From positions 1,344,001 through 1,408,000 of the forward strand of contig CALNXK010000127.1 of NCBI GenBank assembly GCA_942486035.1: a stretch of 64,000 nt of DNA, read 5' to 3'. Source of the stretch: Porites lobata (lineage: Eukaryota; Cnidaria; Anthozoa; Scleractinia; Poritidae). Under the pieces are notes generated by a model, which did not search any database, was not told the origin of the DNA, and was given only the letters and a program-made list of their open reading frames with translations. This document shows positions 44,813 through 53,366 of this stretch, piece by piece (positions within the stretch are counted from its first letter, which is position 1; the number at the start of each line of letters is the position of its first letter). The position numbers and the translations under genes are program-made.

Positions 44813-45892
44813 CTAATCACTGGGCAACAGCATGGGAATCTTGTCTTCATTGTAGGCACCCATGGCTTGTAGAAACCGGTCGTACCCCAGCAGATCTTCA
44901 TAGGCTTGATCCCCGGTCAGTTCTAGGGTTCTGTAAGGATATTCTTCTCCATTCAATCTCTGTCGTACTTGGGTGGCCCCAAACGTTTGAAGCGCATAGG
45001 GGTTTCTGCCCATGTCTCTATTGAAGGCATTCGAACGCAGCAAGCCCACCATCATTCGATCTGGAAACCGGCCCACAAAGACATTGTCTTGGGTGGTTCG
45101 GCCATCAAAGGAAAAGGTGCGGATTTCACTTCGAACCACAGGGTAGCGCACGATCTTTTTTTAGCATTTGTCTTTCTTTTTGTAGACTGACATAGGCACT
45201 GGCATTCAAGGTCACTTTTCTCATCAGCAAGGTGACTTAGATGTCATCATTATGGATGGCAGGAGATTTCTTGGCGTTCAAGGTTGCTTTGTTAGGGGTG
45301 CCCATTAGGTAGACAGAGCTGGGGTTCAGGAACAGTTCAAAGTCCAGCTGGACACCAGGCACCAAACATTTTCCCGTCTTGAGGGGTGGCAAATGGCGGC
45401 GGATGATGAAGGTGTGCCAATTCTCGCTCAGCAACCGGCTGATCAACGCTCGCAATTCTGCATTTCCACTCCAGTTCGCATTGGTGGGGATATCGGAATT
45501 GGCACCTGTGGCTCCTATTTCCGCAATCACTTTGAGTTGATTGACCCAGCCTTGAGGGGCTAACTTGGTGGCTCCTTCTTCTCGGTTGTAATTCAGTAAG
45601 GTTTCCAGATAGGCTTTGTAATGGTAGGTTTTACTTTGTTCGGTCATGAGCACCCCATTCATCTCATGTCAATATCTCGAAAGATGGTGTGGCCAAAATT
45701 GTTGACGCAGTAGGTGTTTCTGGTATTGTTGGCATCAGAGTCGGCCAAATTGGCTTTCAATCCTTGATAGCCACCCGCAGGATCGGTCAGACGTACTTTG
45801 ACTTGAAAACGGAGTTCGTTGAGATCGTAATAATCGTCCGAGTGCCGTCGAATGCGATTTTGCATTTTGAGAAATCCTCCAATGTGCACCAT
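44813..45892 (-). pseudogene. Major capsid protein (double jelly roll, Polinton/adintovirus type), broken
   Basis: Three open segments in different frames, 45892-45659, 45662-45237 and 45151-44813, together follow the order of Polinton/adintovirus major capsid proteins: a NNFGHTIF segment, the characteristic YKAYLETLLNY helix, then a C-terminal part with a GRFPDRMMVGLL strand. Breaks seen: a frameshift where segments 1 and 2 overlap (about 45660), a stop at 45237, a further frame change near 45150 at a run of seven T on the plus strand, and probable continuation in another frame at 44690-44812. The N-terminus is short, suggesting an internal deletion. A TATA box lies 42 bp before the first ATG. 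Not functional. Confidence 0.7.
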
Positions 45893-45895
45893 GAT

Positions 45896-46207
45896 TCACA
45901 GACCAAAAATATCCCGTACGCGTTGGGTGGCTCTTTTATAGGTGTTTTTAGCGGTTCGTTTGGCTTGGTGTTTCCCGACCGTCCAGGCCAGGGTGGGGGC
46001 TTTGCATTTCAAACCGCTTGTGAGTTGCTCGCTTCCATTGGACCAGGTGTTGGCCAAACTCTGTCCTCGTTGGATATCTTGAAGTCCCGCTTGAGCTTGC
46101 TGAACAATGACGGGACCGGCTATTTTGATCAAATCTTCAGCCAAGCCTTTTCCCTCTTGGGTCGTGACCACGGGCGTGACGCAGCGCGTTAAAATCCCTC
46201 CTCGCAT
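45896..46207 (-). CDS. Small virion-like protein between capsid genes (103 aa)
   Basis: The start is the ATG at 46207, giving MRGGILTRC; the longer upstream open frame overlaps the minor capsid gene and is ignored. Two Gly/Ala-rich amphipathic stretches (IKIAGPVIVQQAQAG) are followed by a Lys/Arg-rich C-terminus ending just 4 bp before the major capsid ATG. Position and composition resemble the small PX-type proteins of Polintons and adintoviruses; this is inference. It has its own TATA box 42 bp upstream. The frame is intact. Confidence 0.45.
   Translation of the reverse strand: MRGGILTRCVTPVVTTQEGKGLAEDLIKIAGPVIVQQAQAGLQDIQRGQSLANTWSNGSEQLTSGLKCKAPTLAWTVGKHQAKRTAKNTYKRATQRVRDIFGL
45934..45940 (-). 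promoter_or_regulatory. TATAAAA box, major capsid gene
   Basis: TATAAAAG on the minus strand, 42 bp upstream of the ATG at 45892 and inside the preceding ORF. Confidence 0.6.
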
Positions 46208-46248
46208 CTCTGCTCTGTTTGTGTTCTTGACAAGGGTGGTGTTTTCGT

Positions 46249-46255
46249 TTTTATA
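46249..46255 (-). promoter_or_regulatory. TATAAAA box, small virion-like gene
   Basis: TATAAAAACG on the minus strand, 42 bp upstream of the ATG at 46207, overlapping the 3' end of the minor capsid ORF. Confidence 0.6.
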
Positions 46256-47357
46256 GCTGTTTGAGTCCAATGTCCACGATGGTTTCCCAGGGGGGTAAGA
46301 TGGCCAGGGGTCCTTGGGGTGCGGCGATCTCCACTTCCACAATATCCAATTGATTCCCTCGCACTTTAATCCACTGGTGGTGCAGGGGTTCCACCGTACT
46401 CTGACCATGCCCTGTTCTTAATAACTGCACTTCACGCAACAGGGGAAATTTGCCACTCCCTACCACGGTGGATTCTACTACATCCGAATAGACCATCACG
46501 GTGCGTTTACTCGTACCCACCAACTTTTCAAAGGGGGCGTTAAAATTGTTAAACTGCCATTCAACCATTCTGGACAGATGAAGGTTGTCATTTTTTCCTT
46601 GAAACACTTGATCCGTCACCCCCCTCGTCACATCTGTTGGTTGTATTCCCGAAGAATGCTCTCCATTCCAGTTCATGTCCCTTCGATTCGATGGATTAGT
46701 GGGGGTGTTTGGTCATCGTAGGTCATACAGGGGAGGGTGAACTGCAGATTGGGTCCCAACTTGTACCCATTCACTCCTTGGGGACCCATCACAGACCCCT
46801 TCCTTCCTTGGGGTGGTTCGATCAACCCAAACTTTTCAGCCACAGCCAGATTGTTGGAAGACGTTGTCAAGGCCTTGATCTTGCTGAAGTTCAGCAACTC
46901 TCTTTCAGGTACAACATGCAAAATCAGGGCATCTTCTTCCCAGGTCATGGTGGGCATCCAGTTCTTTTTCAAACTGACATGGGGTCGTTCATCCCGTTAA
47001 TTCGTCCAGGCGTACTTTTGTTCGTACATGAGTTGCTGCATGCTTTTGTTGTGCATTTCTTGCATCACTCGTTTCCAAAACAGGTTGCCAGACGTGACAG
47101 GTTGTTTCGAACTCTTTATCTCTTCCAATTTCAGATAGTACTCCTTGGTCTTGAAACTGACCCGTCGATACTCCCCTGTGATATATTTTCGAGTCAAGAA
47201 CGTCATGTTGAATTGAATGACAATTGTATGAGGATCCGTCGCGATCGCGCCATTGATCCGGTACGGCCAGGCACACTACCTTGAAACTGTTGTCGGCATT
47301 TTTGTGAAACTCGTCAGTCAGATCGCTGATGAGAATTAAGCGTTGGATGTTTCTCAT
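46251..47357 (-). pseudogene. Minor capsid (penton-like) protein, broken
   Basis: Open segments in successive frames: 47357 to about 47225, 47206-46997, 46972-46673 and 46676-46251. The first shows the N-terminal pattern of Polinton penton proteins (LILISD...FHKNADNSF). The last shows the C-terminal jelly-roll end (VMVYSDVV, GKFPLLREV, HHQWIKVRGNQLDIVEVEI). At least two frameshifts and an in-frame stop separate them. Segments three and four overlap as ATGA, so two ORFs are a formal alternative. In this virus group the protein forms the vertex of the icosahedral capsid. Confidence 0.6.
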
Positions 47358-47394
47358 GATGAGGAGGATGATCGTCTGAGGGTGCGTGATCCTT

Positions 47395-47401
47395 TTTTAT
47401 A
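47395..47401 (-). promoter_or_regulatory. TATAAAA box, minor capsid gene
   Basis: TATAAAAAAGG on the minus strand, 38 bp upstream of the ATG at 47357. Confidence 0.6.
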
Positions 47402-47496
47402 GCCACTGGGCCACTTTCTGTTTGCTGCGAGGGACCCGTCCCACCAATGAATTGAAGGTTGATTGTCTGGGGTGAAAACACACTTGCTGCACAATG

Positions 47497-47715
47497 TTAG
47501 GAAAGGCCGGCGCCAATTCCATCAGGGTAAGGCAGGTTTTTTTGTTCCCCGGGTTTCTTCTTTTGCATGGGCGGATGACGACTGGCACGTCGGCGTTGTT
47601 TCTTTTTGGACGCCGTGTAAGAACGGAGGGCTTGTTGACCAAAGGCGACCCCAGCCATCCTGTTTACTTTAGCTCGTCTTTGTTTCGCTGCTTCCTCGTT
47701 GATGAACTTCATCAT
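47497..47715 (-). CDS. Small basic protein overlapping the integrase stop (72 aa)
   Basis: The ATG at 47715 overlaps the integrase stop (ATGA). It starts MMKFINEEAAKQRRAKVNR and is rich in Lys/Arg with KKKQRRR and QKKKPGEQKK-like clusters. A longer frame upstream lacks an ATG. A second frame with a plausible continuation (47642-47397, ending SKQKVAQWL) suggests a frameshift near its end. Composition suggests a DNA-condensing core protein; this is inference only. Confidence 0.4.
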   Translation of the reverse strand: MMKFINEEAAKQRRAKVNRMAGVAFGQQALRSYTASKKKQRRRASRHPPMQKKKPGEQKNLPYPDGIGAGLS

Positions 47716-48473
47716 ACCCGCTTCATCCAGCTGGGGTGGAGTGTAACTTGCACGCGGTCGGCTGGCTTCGGCCTGTATTTGGTCCAACCACCGCACCCTT
47801 TTTTTACGGGTTGTTTTTGTTTTCTTCGCACCTGCCTGGGTTGGGGTGGAATCCAACTATCGTACTTGGACGGCCACCCTTTCCACCGCAGTAACACGTT
47901 GCGTCCTTTTCGTTTGAAGACTTTTTCTACCCGAAATAACGAGTCGTCCGATACTTGCACTTTTTGCACATCGGATTCGTAAAACGCGCCTTTTTTAGGC
48001 GTGCCGTTCCATTCACTGATTCTATAGGTGACGACGGGATGAAGACGTACGTGCGTGACCACAAACACTTCTTCCGTCCATCCCGATAAATAGCCTTTTT
48101 TGAAGGGACGATGTTTCTTATTGAGGCGCAATCCTCGTATCATTTCTTTGCTGCTTTTGGATTTGATGGGGACTATCCAGGCATACTTGGACTGGACATC
48201 GATCACGGTCAACAAATATTTGTGGTCCTTATTCCATCGACTGAGTTTTTGAATGTCCACCAAATCCATTTGCCATTGTTCGTCTCGGTCAAATACCAGG
48301 GTGGCTGTGGTAGGGAAACGAGTCCGTCGGGGTTTGTGTAATGTATAACTCAACACCGATTGAAGAATCCGTTGTGCATCAGGGGTTTTCAACTTGTGGC
48401 CTTTGGCAAAGGGTTCTACCCCACCCAAAGCCCCAGGTTCATGGGGACCTTCGTAAGCGCGTGGCAACGACAT
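47712..48473 (-). pseudogene. Polinton-type integrase with chromodomain, catalytic core deleted
   Basis: Of 253 residues, about 55-110 match the start of a retroviral-type integrase core (WQMDLVDIQ with D70, then YLLTVIDVQSKYAWIVPIKS). The next residues jump to RLNKKHRPFKKGYLSGWTEE, the SH3-like region that normally lies after the core, so the second Asp, the Glu and some 80-100 residues are missing in frame. The C-terminus has a chromodomain (VEKVFKRKGRNVLLRWKGW, YDSWIP; residues 182-209) expected to bind methylated histone H3. The H2C2 zinc finger before the core is also absent. It cannot be catalytic. Confidence 0.8.
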
Positions 48474-48544
48474 GGAGACAGTGACATAACATCATTCCAA
48501 TTCTCTTTCTTTAAAAGTTTTTTCACACATACAATTTTGTCTTT

Positions 48545-49516
48545 TCAAAACAAAGTTCCACTACCAAATTTTGACTGAAAATGGTTCCTCTTCCTTTCAT
48601 GGGCTTTCGTCACTTCAGCAAACTGATTCAGCCACTGTTGATCCGTCATAGATGTCCAACCCGTGGTGCCACGGGTCCCATAGAGCATTGGCCGGGGCGT
48701 GGGTCCGTCGATTTGTTCCCTACCGGTGTCCAGACAGTGTTTTTTCAGGAGGGGGACGGGACCACTGTAATAGGGCACATTCCCATGGGGTGTTTCTTTG
48801 ACCCATCGTCTCAGGGACGATTGCGCTTGCTCTCGGGGACGCCACAGCGGACCATGGAGCCATTGACAATAGCCACAGGGTTCTTGTCCTTGGAGAAAGC
48901 TCCCACAGCTCAAAAACTTTTTGTTGTAATTCTTGGTGGTGCGACTCAATTTTATCTTGGGGGTGAACCCACATTTGCCCTTCAGCAACCCCTGTTGCAA
49001 TTGGGCTCGCACTTGGGGATGGGCGTCTTCTTTCAGTTTTTCCAGCATGATGTCACGGGTGTCTTCAAACAAATACACGGGACATCCTTCTTGGGGGCAC
49101 TTGTACCTTAACTTGCCAAATTCGGTCTGGAGGTTGACACAATGGATGAATTGGTGGGGATGAAACGGGCACGCTTGGTACAAGAGGTCGTTCAGGTTCG
49201 CCTCCATCTGGTCGAGGTCCTGTTCTTCCCATTTCCCCACTTCGGTGGCAGGATCCGATTGAAATATCCCTTCCTCCACACATTCTTTCTGGTAGTCTTT
49301 CAGGGCATGGTCCATCAAGTCGTTCACTGTTTGGGGTAGTGGTGGTTCTTTGGCTCGGGGCAGGGCATTCAGGGCGACTACTAATTCACTAGTCGGTGGT
49401 TGTGTGGTTTTGATGTCTAGTTCTTTGGCTTTTTGCTCCTCGTTCTTTTTGGCGCTGGCTCGACGTCTTTTACGTCCATTGAGTACAGCGGCTGGTTGTG
49501 TGGCTTGACGCTCCAT
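48545..49516 (-). CDS. GRF-type zinc-finger protein of the Polinton-like element (323 aa)
   Basis: Intact frame from the ATG at 49516. A nuclear-localisation-like GRKRRRASAKK sits at residues 14-24. A first Cys/His cluster follows: CPFHPHQFIHC at 116-126 and CPQEGC at 140-145. A second cluster has the spacing of a GRF finger: C182, FLSCG (C204), then EPCGYCQW (C214, C217) with the aromatic residues typical of GRF domains. GRF domains bind nucleic acid, often next to nucleases or topoisomerases. It is transcribed divergently from the plus-strand cluster, with a TATATAAG box 47 bp upstream. It is the only long intact ORF of this element, so it may be recent or under selection. The role in the virus-like element is unknown. 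Confidence 0.6.
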   Translation of the reverse strand: MERQATQPAAVLNGRKRRRASAKKNEEQKAKELDIKTTQPPTSELVVALNALPRAKEPPLPQTVNDLMDHALKDYQKECVEEGIFQSDPATEVGKWEEQDLDQMEANLNDLLYQACPFHPHQFIHCVNLQTEFGKLRYKCPQEGCPVYLFEDTRDIMLEKLKEDAHPQVRAQLQQGLLKGKCGFTPKIKLSRTTKNYNKKFLSCGSFLQGQEPCGYCQWLHGPLWRPREQAQSSLRRWVKETPHGNVPYYSGPVPLLKKHCLDTGREQIDGPTPRPMLYGTRGTTGWTSMTDQQWLNQFAEVTKAHERKRNHFQSKFGSGTLF

Positions 49517-49562
49517 GACTACTCACTCCGCCGAATGAATCTCACCTCGATCCTTTCATGTC

Positions 49563-49570
49563 TTATATAA
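49563..49570 (-). promoter_or_regulatory. TATATAAG box, GRF gene
   Basis: On the minus strand, 47 bp upstream of the ATG at 49516. Confidence 0.55.
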
Positions 49571-49590
49571 CCCATGACCTGTCCACCAAC

Positions 49591-49667
49591 CATCATCTCA
49601 TGATCATGGTGTGATATTTTTTCGACCAATCCTGCCCCTGGACATCATCTCGTGATGATGGTGTGAT
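49591..49667. promoter_or_regulatory. Duplicated palindromic motif in the divergent promoter
   Basis: CATCATCTCATGATCATGG (49591) and CATCATCTCGTGATGATGG (49643), each followed by TGTGAT and each partly palindromic (CATCATCTCGTGATGATG). They stand 52 bp apart between the two divergent TATA boxes. A factor-binding site for both gene sets is inferred. Confidence 0.45.
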
Positions 49668-49702
49668 GTTGTTTTCCTCCATTCCCGGCCCACTCCATTT
49701 GT

Positions 49703-49709
49703 TATAAAA
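49703..49709 (+). promoter_or_regulatory. TATAAAA box, plus-strand cluster
   Basis: 65 bp upstream of the ATG at 49774. A GGTAAGTGG at 49757-49765 could be a 5' splice donor in the leader. Confidence 0.5.
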
Positions 49710-49773
49710 CCGTTGGTTTCCTGACTTCTTATCAGTTGGTGTCCTCTTCGTTCCTCGGTAAGTGGCTTTCATC

Positions 49774-50573
49774 ATGTCTTTACGCGAAGTGCGTCTCTTG
49801 GTTTACAGTCAGGGGTTTGCTATCTCCCAGGATGAGTATATTGTTCGGGAACTGGCTTTTTGTGATTGGACGGGTCACCATCACGTGTTGTTCAAATACA
49901 CGTTACCCCTTGGACTGACGTACGACCTTTTAACCGAGGACGCCAAGACCCGAGTGGATCGTCAGAACAAGCGGTGCATGGTTTACCTTTTGAGCCTTTT
50001 TTGTCGGATCACAACCGACATGAATTATTTCATCCCTACCATCAGTTAAGGGAGGATGTCACCCGCTGGTGTCAACAATATCTCACCAGAAAATGATGGC
50101 CGTTCGGTGTCTTCACTGTCAATGGTCTCTATTGATTGTTCCAAGAGCCACGGTTTTCTTACCCTATAGTCGTCTTGGAAGGGCAGGGATACAGGGAGTT
50201 ATCCAGTCTTCCCATTGCCACCGTCAATGTGATGGCCACCAACGATCATGGCCGTAATTGGTGTCACGATCACAGCCACGGGGAACGCGGTATCTGGCGC
50301 GAATGTTGTGCTCAAGAACTGGCCTGTCAGATGAGTGGCTGGTGGGGTCGACATTCCAATGAGTTACCGACCCTCTCCCAAGTCAACGCCAAACGCGTGC
50401 TTTGGCAAAAACGATGCGATCGTCTTTTGGACAACGTCTTATGCAACCGATGCATCGATGACAAAGACGATGCGTTTGCCGAAGGCAAAGGCCTGGATTG
50501 GATCCCCGATAATTGCAGTGAATGCCGAACCGTCCGACGTATCTTTGAACAAACTGTCACCTACTGGGAATGA
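49774..50573 (+). pseudogene. Recurrent element-associated ORF with a VxELA motif, frameshifted
   Basis: Open segments 49774 to about 49970, then another frame to 50096, then 50136-50573. The first starts at an ATG (MSLREVRLLVYSQGF) and contains YIVRELAFCD; the second has a HGLPFEPF and Cys segment; the third has NVMATNDHG and a Cys/His cluster ending in CNRC, CSEC. I have a general recollection of similar proteins (V-x-E-L-A, then an NLE-x-x-GCP-like block, then H/C cluster) in mobile elements of cnidarians and arthropods, possibly nuclease-like; I cannot name the family with certainty. Two breaks make this copy non-functional. Confidence 0.4.
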
Positions 50574-50682
50574 CAGGAACCCCTGATGTATGCTGATGAT
50601 GAACAGCACACTATGTGGGCTTGGAATCCCTTGTCCAAAAACAGCCATCATGAATTCAGACTTTTTTCCATTTTCACAGACA

Positions 50683-51237
50683 ATGCCGCTGACCATTTAC
50701 ACGGGAGGCGCCAAAGGCGTGGATACGCATGTGCAACATTTATGTCACAGATATGGTCATCCGTGTGTGGTGTTCATCCCACCCTGTCACTCCCGAGCCA
50801 CGTCCCTCGCGCCCTTGACCCAGCCCGACTTGGACGCCGCCATGCCTATTGTCACTCGGGCCGCATTTCAATTAGGTCGACATGTCTCCCATCTCCTCAC
50901 CCTTCAGTTTATACAGCGTAATTATCACGTGATCAAGCCTGCTTCCTTAGTGCTGGCTGTGGGGTATTTTGACGAGCTACGCAAGCATGTGTTGGGCGGC
51001 ACGGTTTGAAGAGTGGCTATGGCTCAACTCTTACTGAAACCCCTCTATGTGTTTGATTTGGATATGGAACAGTGGTATTGGTGGAATCCCACCCAACAAC
51101 AATATCAACCCTATGAAGGTACGACCGAGGAACAGATAAGCCTTCTCACATGACAAGACAAAACGGCCATTGTAGACACCCGAGAAGAAGACGCGGCGGT
51201 CTATCCCACCTTGAACGCTTTATTCCAACGCTCATAA
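50683..51237 (+). pseudogene. SLOG-like nucleotide-binding protein, broken by stops
   Basis: The ATG at 50683 gives MPLTIYTGGAKGVDTHVQ, the glycine-rich GGA-x-GxD loop of the SLOG (DprA/LOG/YspA-like) Rossmann superfamily, followed by VVFIPPCHSRAT and a RNYHVIKPASLVLAVGYFD strand with a C-terminal LGGT glycine turn. The ORF stops at 51009. The expected continuation (VAMAQLLLKPLYVFDLDMEQ, ending LFQRS) is found in another frame at 51015-51237 with a further in-frame TGA at 51150. SLOG domains sense or process nucleotide-derived ligands in many conflict systems. In a Polinton-like element this is noteworthy; its role is inferred. The AATAAA signal follows directly. Confidence 0.5.
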
Positions 51238-51242
51238 ATAAA
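51237..51242 (+). terminator. AATAAA polyadenylation signal
   Basis: Overlaps the final TAA (51235-51237) of the SLOG-like ORF. Confidence 0.6.
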
Positions 51243-51352
51243 ACAACATGATATACATGTAACAGGTTTAATAACATCTCAATGTACATTCACAACAACA
51301 ACAATGTGTCCCATGGCGCTTCAATGACCTTATGACTATGTCCAAACGTGTA

Positions 51353-51574
51353 TTATAGGCCGGTATCCTCCTTCCGATCATGACTGGACGTTTTCCAATA
51401 GTATTTGGGCAACCCTTTAAATTCCAAAAGCAACTTCTTCCTCTTGTCCATCGTATAAAAGCATTTCACCCAGAACATGATTTTCACTTGCACTTCGAAG
51501 GGTAAACTCCTGCTAAACGGCTTTTCCTTGGGATCCACCAACCCTTTGTATTTCATGATGACAGCGCCAAGCAT
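51353..51574 (-). CDS. Hypothetical small ORF, convergent to the SLOG-like gene
   Basis: 73 residues from 51574; an internal ATG gives MKYKGLVDPKEKPF. It contains a QVKIMFWVKCFYTMDKRKK stretch. No family recognised. Its place at the 3' side of the plus-strand cluster is consistent with a separate gene, but chance is possible. Confidence 0.25.
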   Translation of the reverse strand: MLGAVIMKYKGLVDPKEKPFSRSLPFEVQVKIMFWVKCFYTMDKRKKLLLEFKGLPKYYWKTSSHDRKEDTGL

Positions 51575-52239
51575 GAATGTGGCCTCTCTGCTCTGTTCTG
51601 TCTTATTAATCCAGATCCTTGGACCAATCGCCTACTCGTTCGAGGACTTTTTTCCATGGGAATAAAAGTGTACCCATGGGGGGTACCCCCTATAGCGTCC
51701 TTTCGGCCACGTGATTCCTCTCTACCAATTAGCTTCCTGGGGAGACTTTCTAAAACACGCGGCGCTCCTGGTCTTTCACTCATTCCACACTGTCCAGCCA
51801 AGCTATTTAGTATGGTGCAAACGTTGGAAAAGCTCGTTCTCTCGACTGTGCCCCTTGTGGTTCTCTTGGACCTGCTCAAGGCAGTCTGGCATCTCCCCAT
51901 CAGAAAGGCGTGTTTGAGCACCTTGTTCCGGCGGTGCCGCACAGATGAGATGACCTGTTTTTCACGCACGTTGCCATGAGATGACCCTATCGCCCGAACA
52001 CTGGATCGCGAAGTGCATCGCCGCAAAATGGCTGGTAAGTCGCGTCGCTTTTTACTCCGAGTCCATTTATTCCTTCCTTCATACCCTTTTTCATTGGTTG
52101 TAGAGGTTTTCCCCGATCTCGAGTTTCGTCGGGAAGTCCTTTGGCCCACCCACCTTTGCCTTTGTCCTCGACGTTGTCGATTGAATTGGTAAGCACGTTT
52201 TTGGGTCCCAATTTGTTCGTGTTAATTTTTTTCTTAGTT

Positions 52240-52545
52240 TCATTGACCACCCTTGAGGACAAACCTGTGTGCCACATATACCAGTGGATAGCGCGCCCCA
52301 CCCATGGATCCGTCTGCAATCATTGTGAGTGCATCATGGACGGTTACACGCTCGATGATTTGATTTTTGGGAGCGGGGAATGCTCGTTAACGGAAGATGA
52401 AGTGGTGGCGTATGTTCGCCGTGTCGACCCGACACAGCAGGATTGGGACGATTGGCCCCTGCGCATGACGTATCACATTAATTCATTTCTAAGGGCCTAT
52501 GGTTCCAATCCTGAGTCTGATTTGGATATTTTGAATGCTTTTTAG
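52240..52545 (+). CDS. Cys-rich array ORF b, copy 1
   Basis: After a TTTTTTTCTTAG acceptor-like tract, about 100 codons: LEDKPVCHIYQWIARP, GSVCNHCECI, then an acidic C-terminus (SLTEDEVVAYVRRVDP, DWDDWPLRMTYHIN). The CX2CXC motif suggests metal binding. The same frame stays open upstream through 52141. A GGTAAGC donor-like site at 52188 is lost in copy 2 (GGGCAGC), and splicing there would not keep the frame, so I do not trust it. Confidence 0.35.
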   Translation, partial: SLTTLEDKPVCHIYQWIARPTHGSVCNHCECIMDGYTLDDLIFGSGECSLTEDEVVAYVRRVDPTQQDWDDWPLRMTYHINSFLRAYGSNPESDLDILNAF

Positions 52546-52759
52546 GAACTAACTGCCTATTACGTCATCACACCCAATGGATCAGACCTTTGCATATTGG
52601 ATTATATGATACCAGTATTCCCACCCTGATTCGACTATCCACTTCTTTTTAGGGTTGCTTTCCACGTTAAACCAATATGGCGGCTGGATCAAACCCTTAC
52701 AATATAGACTTAACCTTAGTACTGTTCAATGTTTGATTCGCCTTTGTAATTCTTTTTAG

Positions 52760-52986
52760 GGAGTCATCCGATTCTCCGCACCCACAGGGTTCATGGAACA
52801 AGGATTGAATGGTGTTATGGTTCTGTCTTGCAATGGTACCATGGTCCGGGGATTATAGTTCCTTCCCCGCGTCCATTGCAATTGATCTGTCAACGATGTC
52901 AGTTGAATATTCGCTGTGTCACGCATGTAACTCCCTTATGTTTTTGGTGCGGCACGTTACATGATTTGGGTTATGATCCCTCTTAA
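52760..52986 (+). CDS. Cys-rich array ORF c, copy 1
   Basis: Starts after TTCTTTTTAG and reads SHPILRTHRVHGTRIEWCYG, then LICQRCQLNIRCVTHVTP, LCFWCGTLHDLG and a stop. There are three Cys pairs but no ATG, so it needs an upstream exon or is a decayed exon. A second copy lies at 62257-62483. Confidence 0.35.
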
Positions 52987-53009
52987 AAATGTTTCATTTT
53001 TTCCCTCAG

Positions 53010-53232
53010 ATTGTCGTTTCGTGCTACCGAAGATTTTCCTTCCTTCCCTTCTTCAGGCACTCACTACATGTTGAGACACAGTGTGTTTCGAGCGACTAAC
53101 CTGACGGGCCAATTGTATTTGGTTTACAAGTTATGTTGGATTCATTTACGGCACATTTCCACGCTCTGTGAACCCTGTGCGGGCTGCGAATTCTTAAACA
53201 ACAAGAATGGTTTTGAGTTGGACACTTTGTAA
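53010..53232 (+). CDS. Cys-rich array ORF d, copy 1
   Basis: Preceded by TTTTTTCCCTCAG. The product contains HYMLRHSVFRATNLTGQLYL and ISTLCEPCAGCEFLNN before the stop. It lacks an ATG near the start. Copy 2 is at 62507-62729 with only silent or single changes. Confidence 0.35.
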
Positions 53233-53366
53233 ACCAAGAACGGGGAGGTTGCATGGTGGCGCCACCCCTTCTTGGTCGTATTTTCACACCAAAAATATGT
53301 TTTTTGTTCAATAGATAACCATTGGATACTCGAAAGAGTCATGATTTTTCAAGGCTGGCCCATAAA

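Larger units (their letters stand above)
52135..53366. repeat. 1232-bp tandem duplication, unit 1
   Basis: Begins AGTCCTTTGGCCCACC and is repeated from 53367 (AGTCCTTTGGCCCACC again), with few substitutions. Unit 2 is interrupted at 53877 by the BEL/Pao element and resumes at 62138, ending at about 62865. It carries ORFs b, c and d of the Cys-rich array. Confidence 0.85.

Noticed and set aside
45689..46192. 167-codon plus-strand ORF over the capsid region
   Set aside because: Antisense shadow of the small virion-like and major capsid genes.
46709..47284. 191-codon plus-strand ORF over the minor capsid gene
   Set aside because: It is antisense to segments with clear penton-like patterns and shows no domain.
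51553..52149. 198-codon minus-strand ORF
   Set aside because: Rich in Arg/Ser/Gly with no recognisable fold, and complementary to the plus-strand Cys-rich region; probably a shadow of GC-rich sequence.
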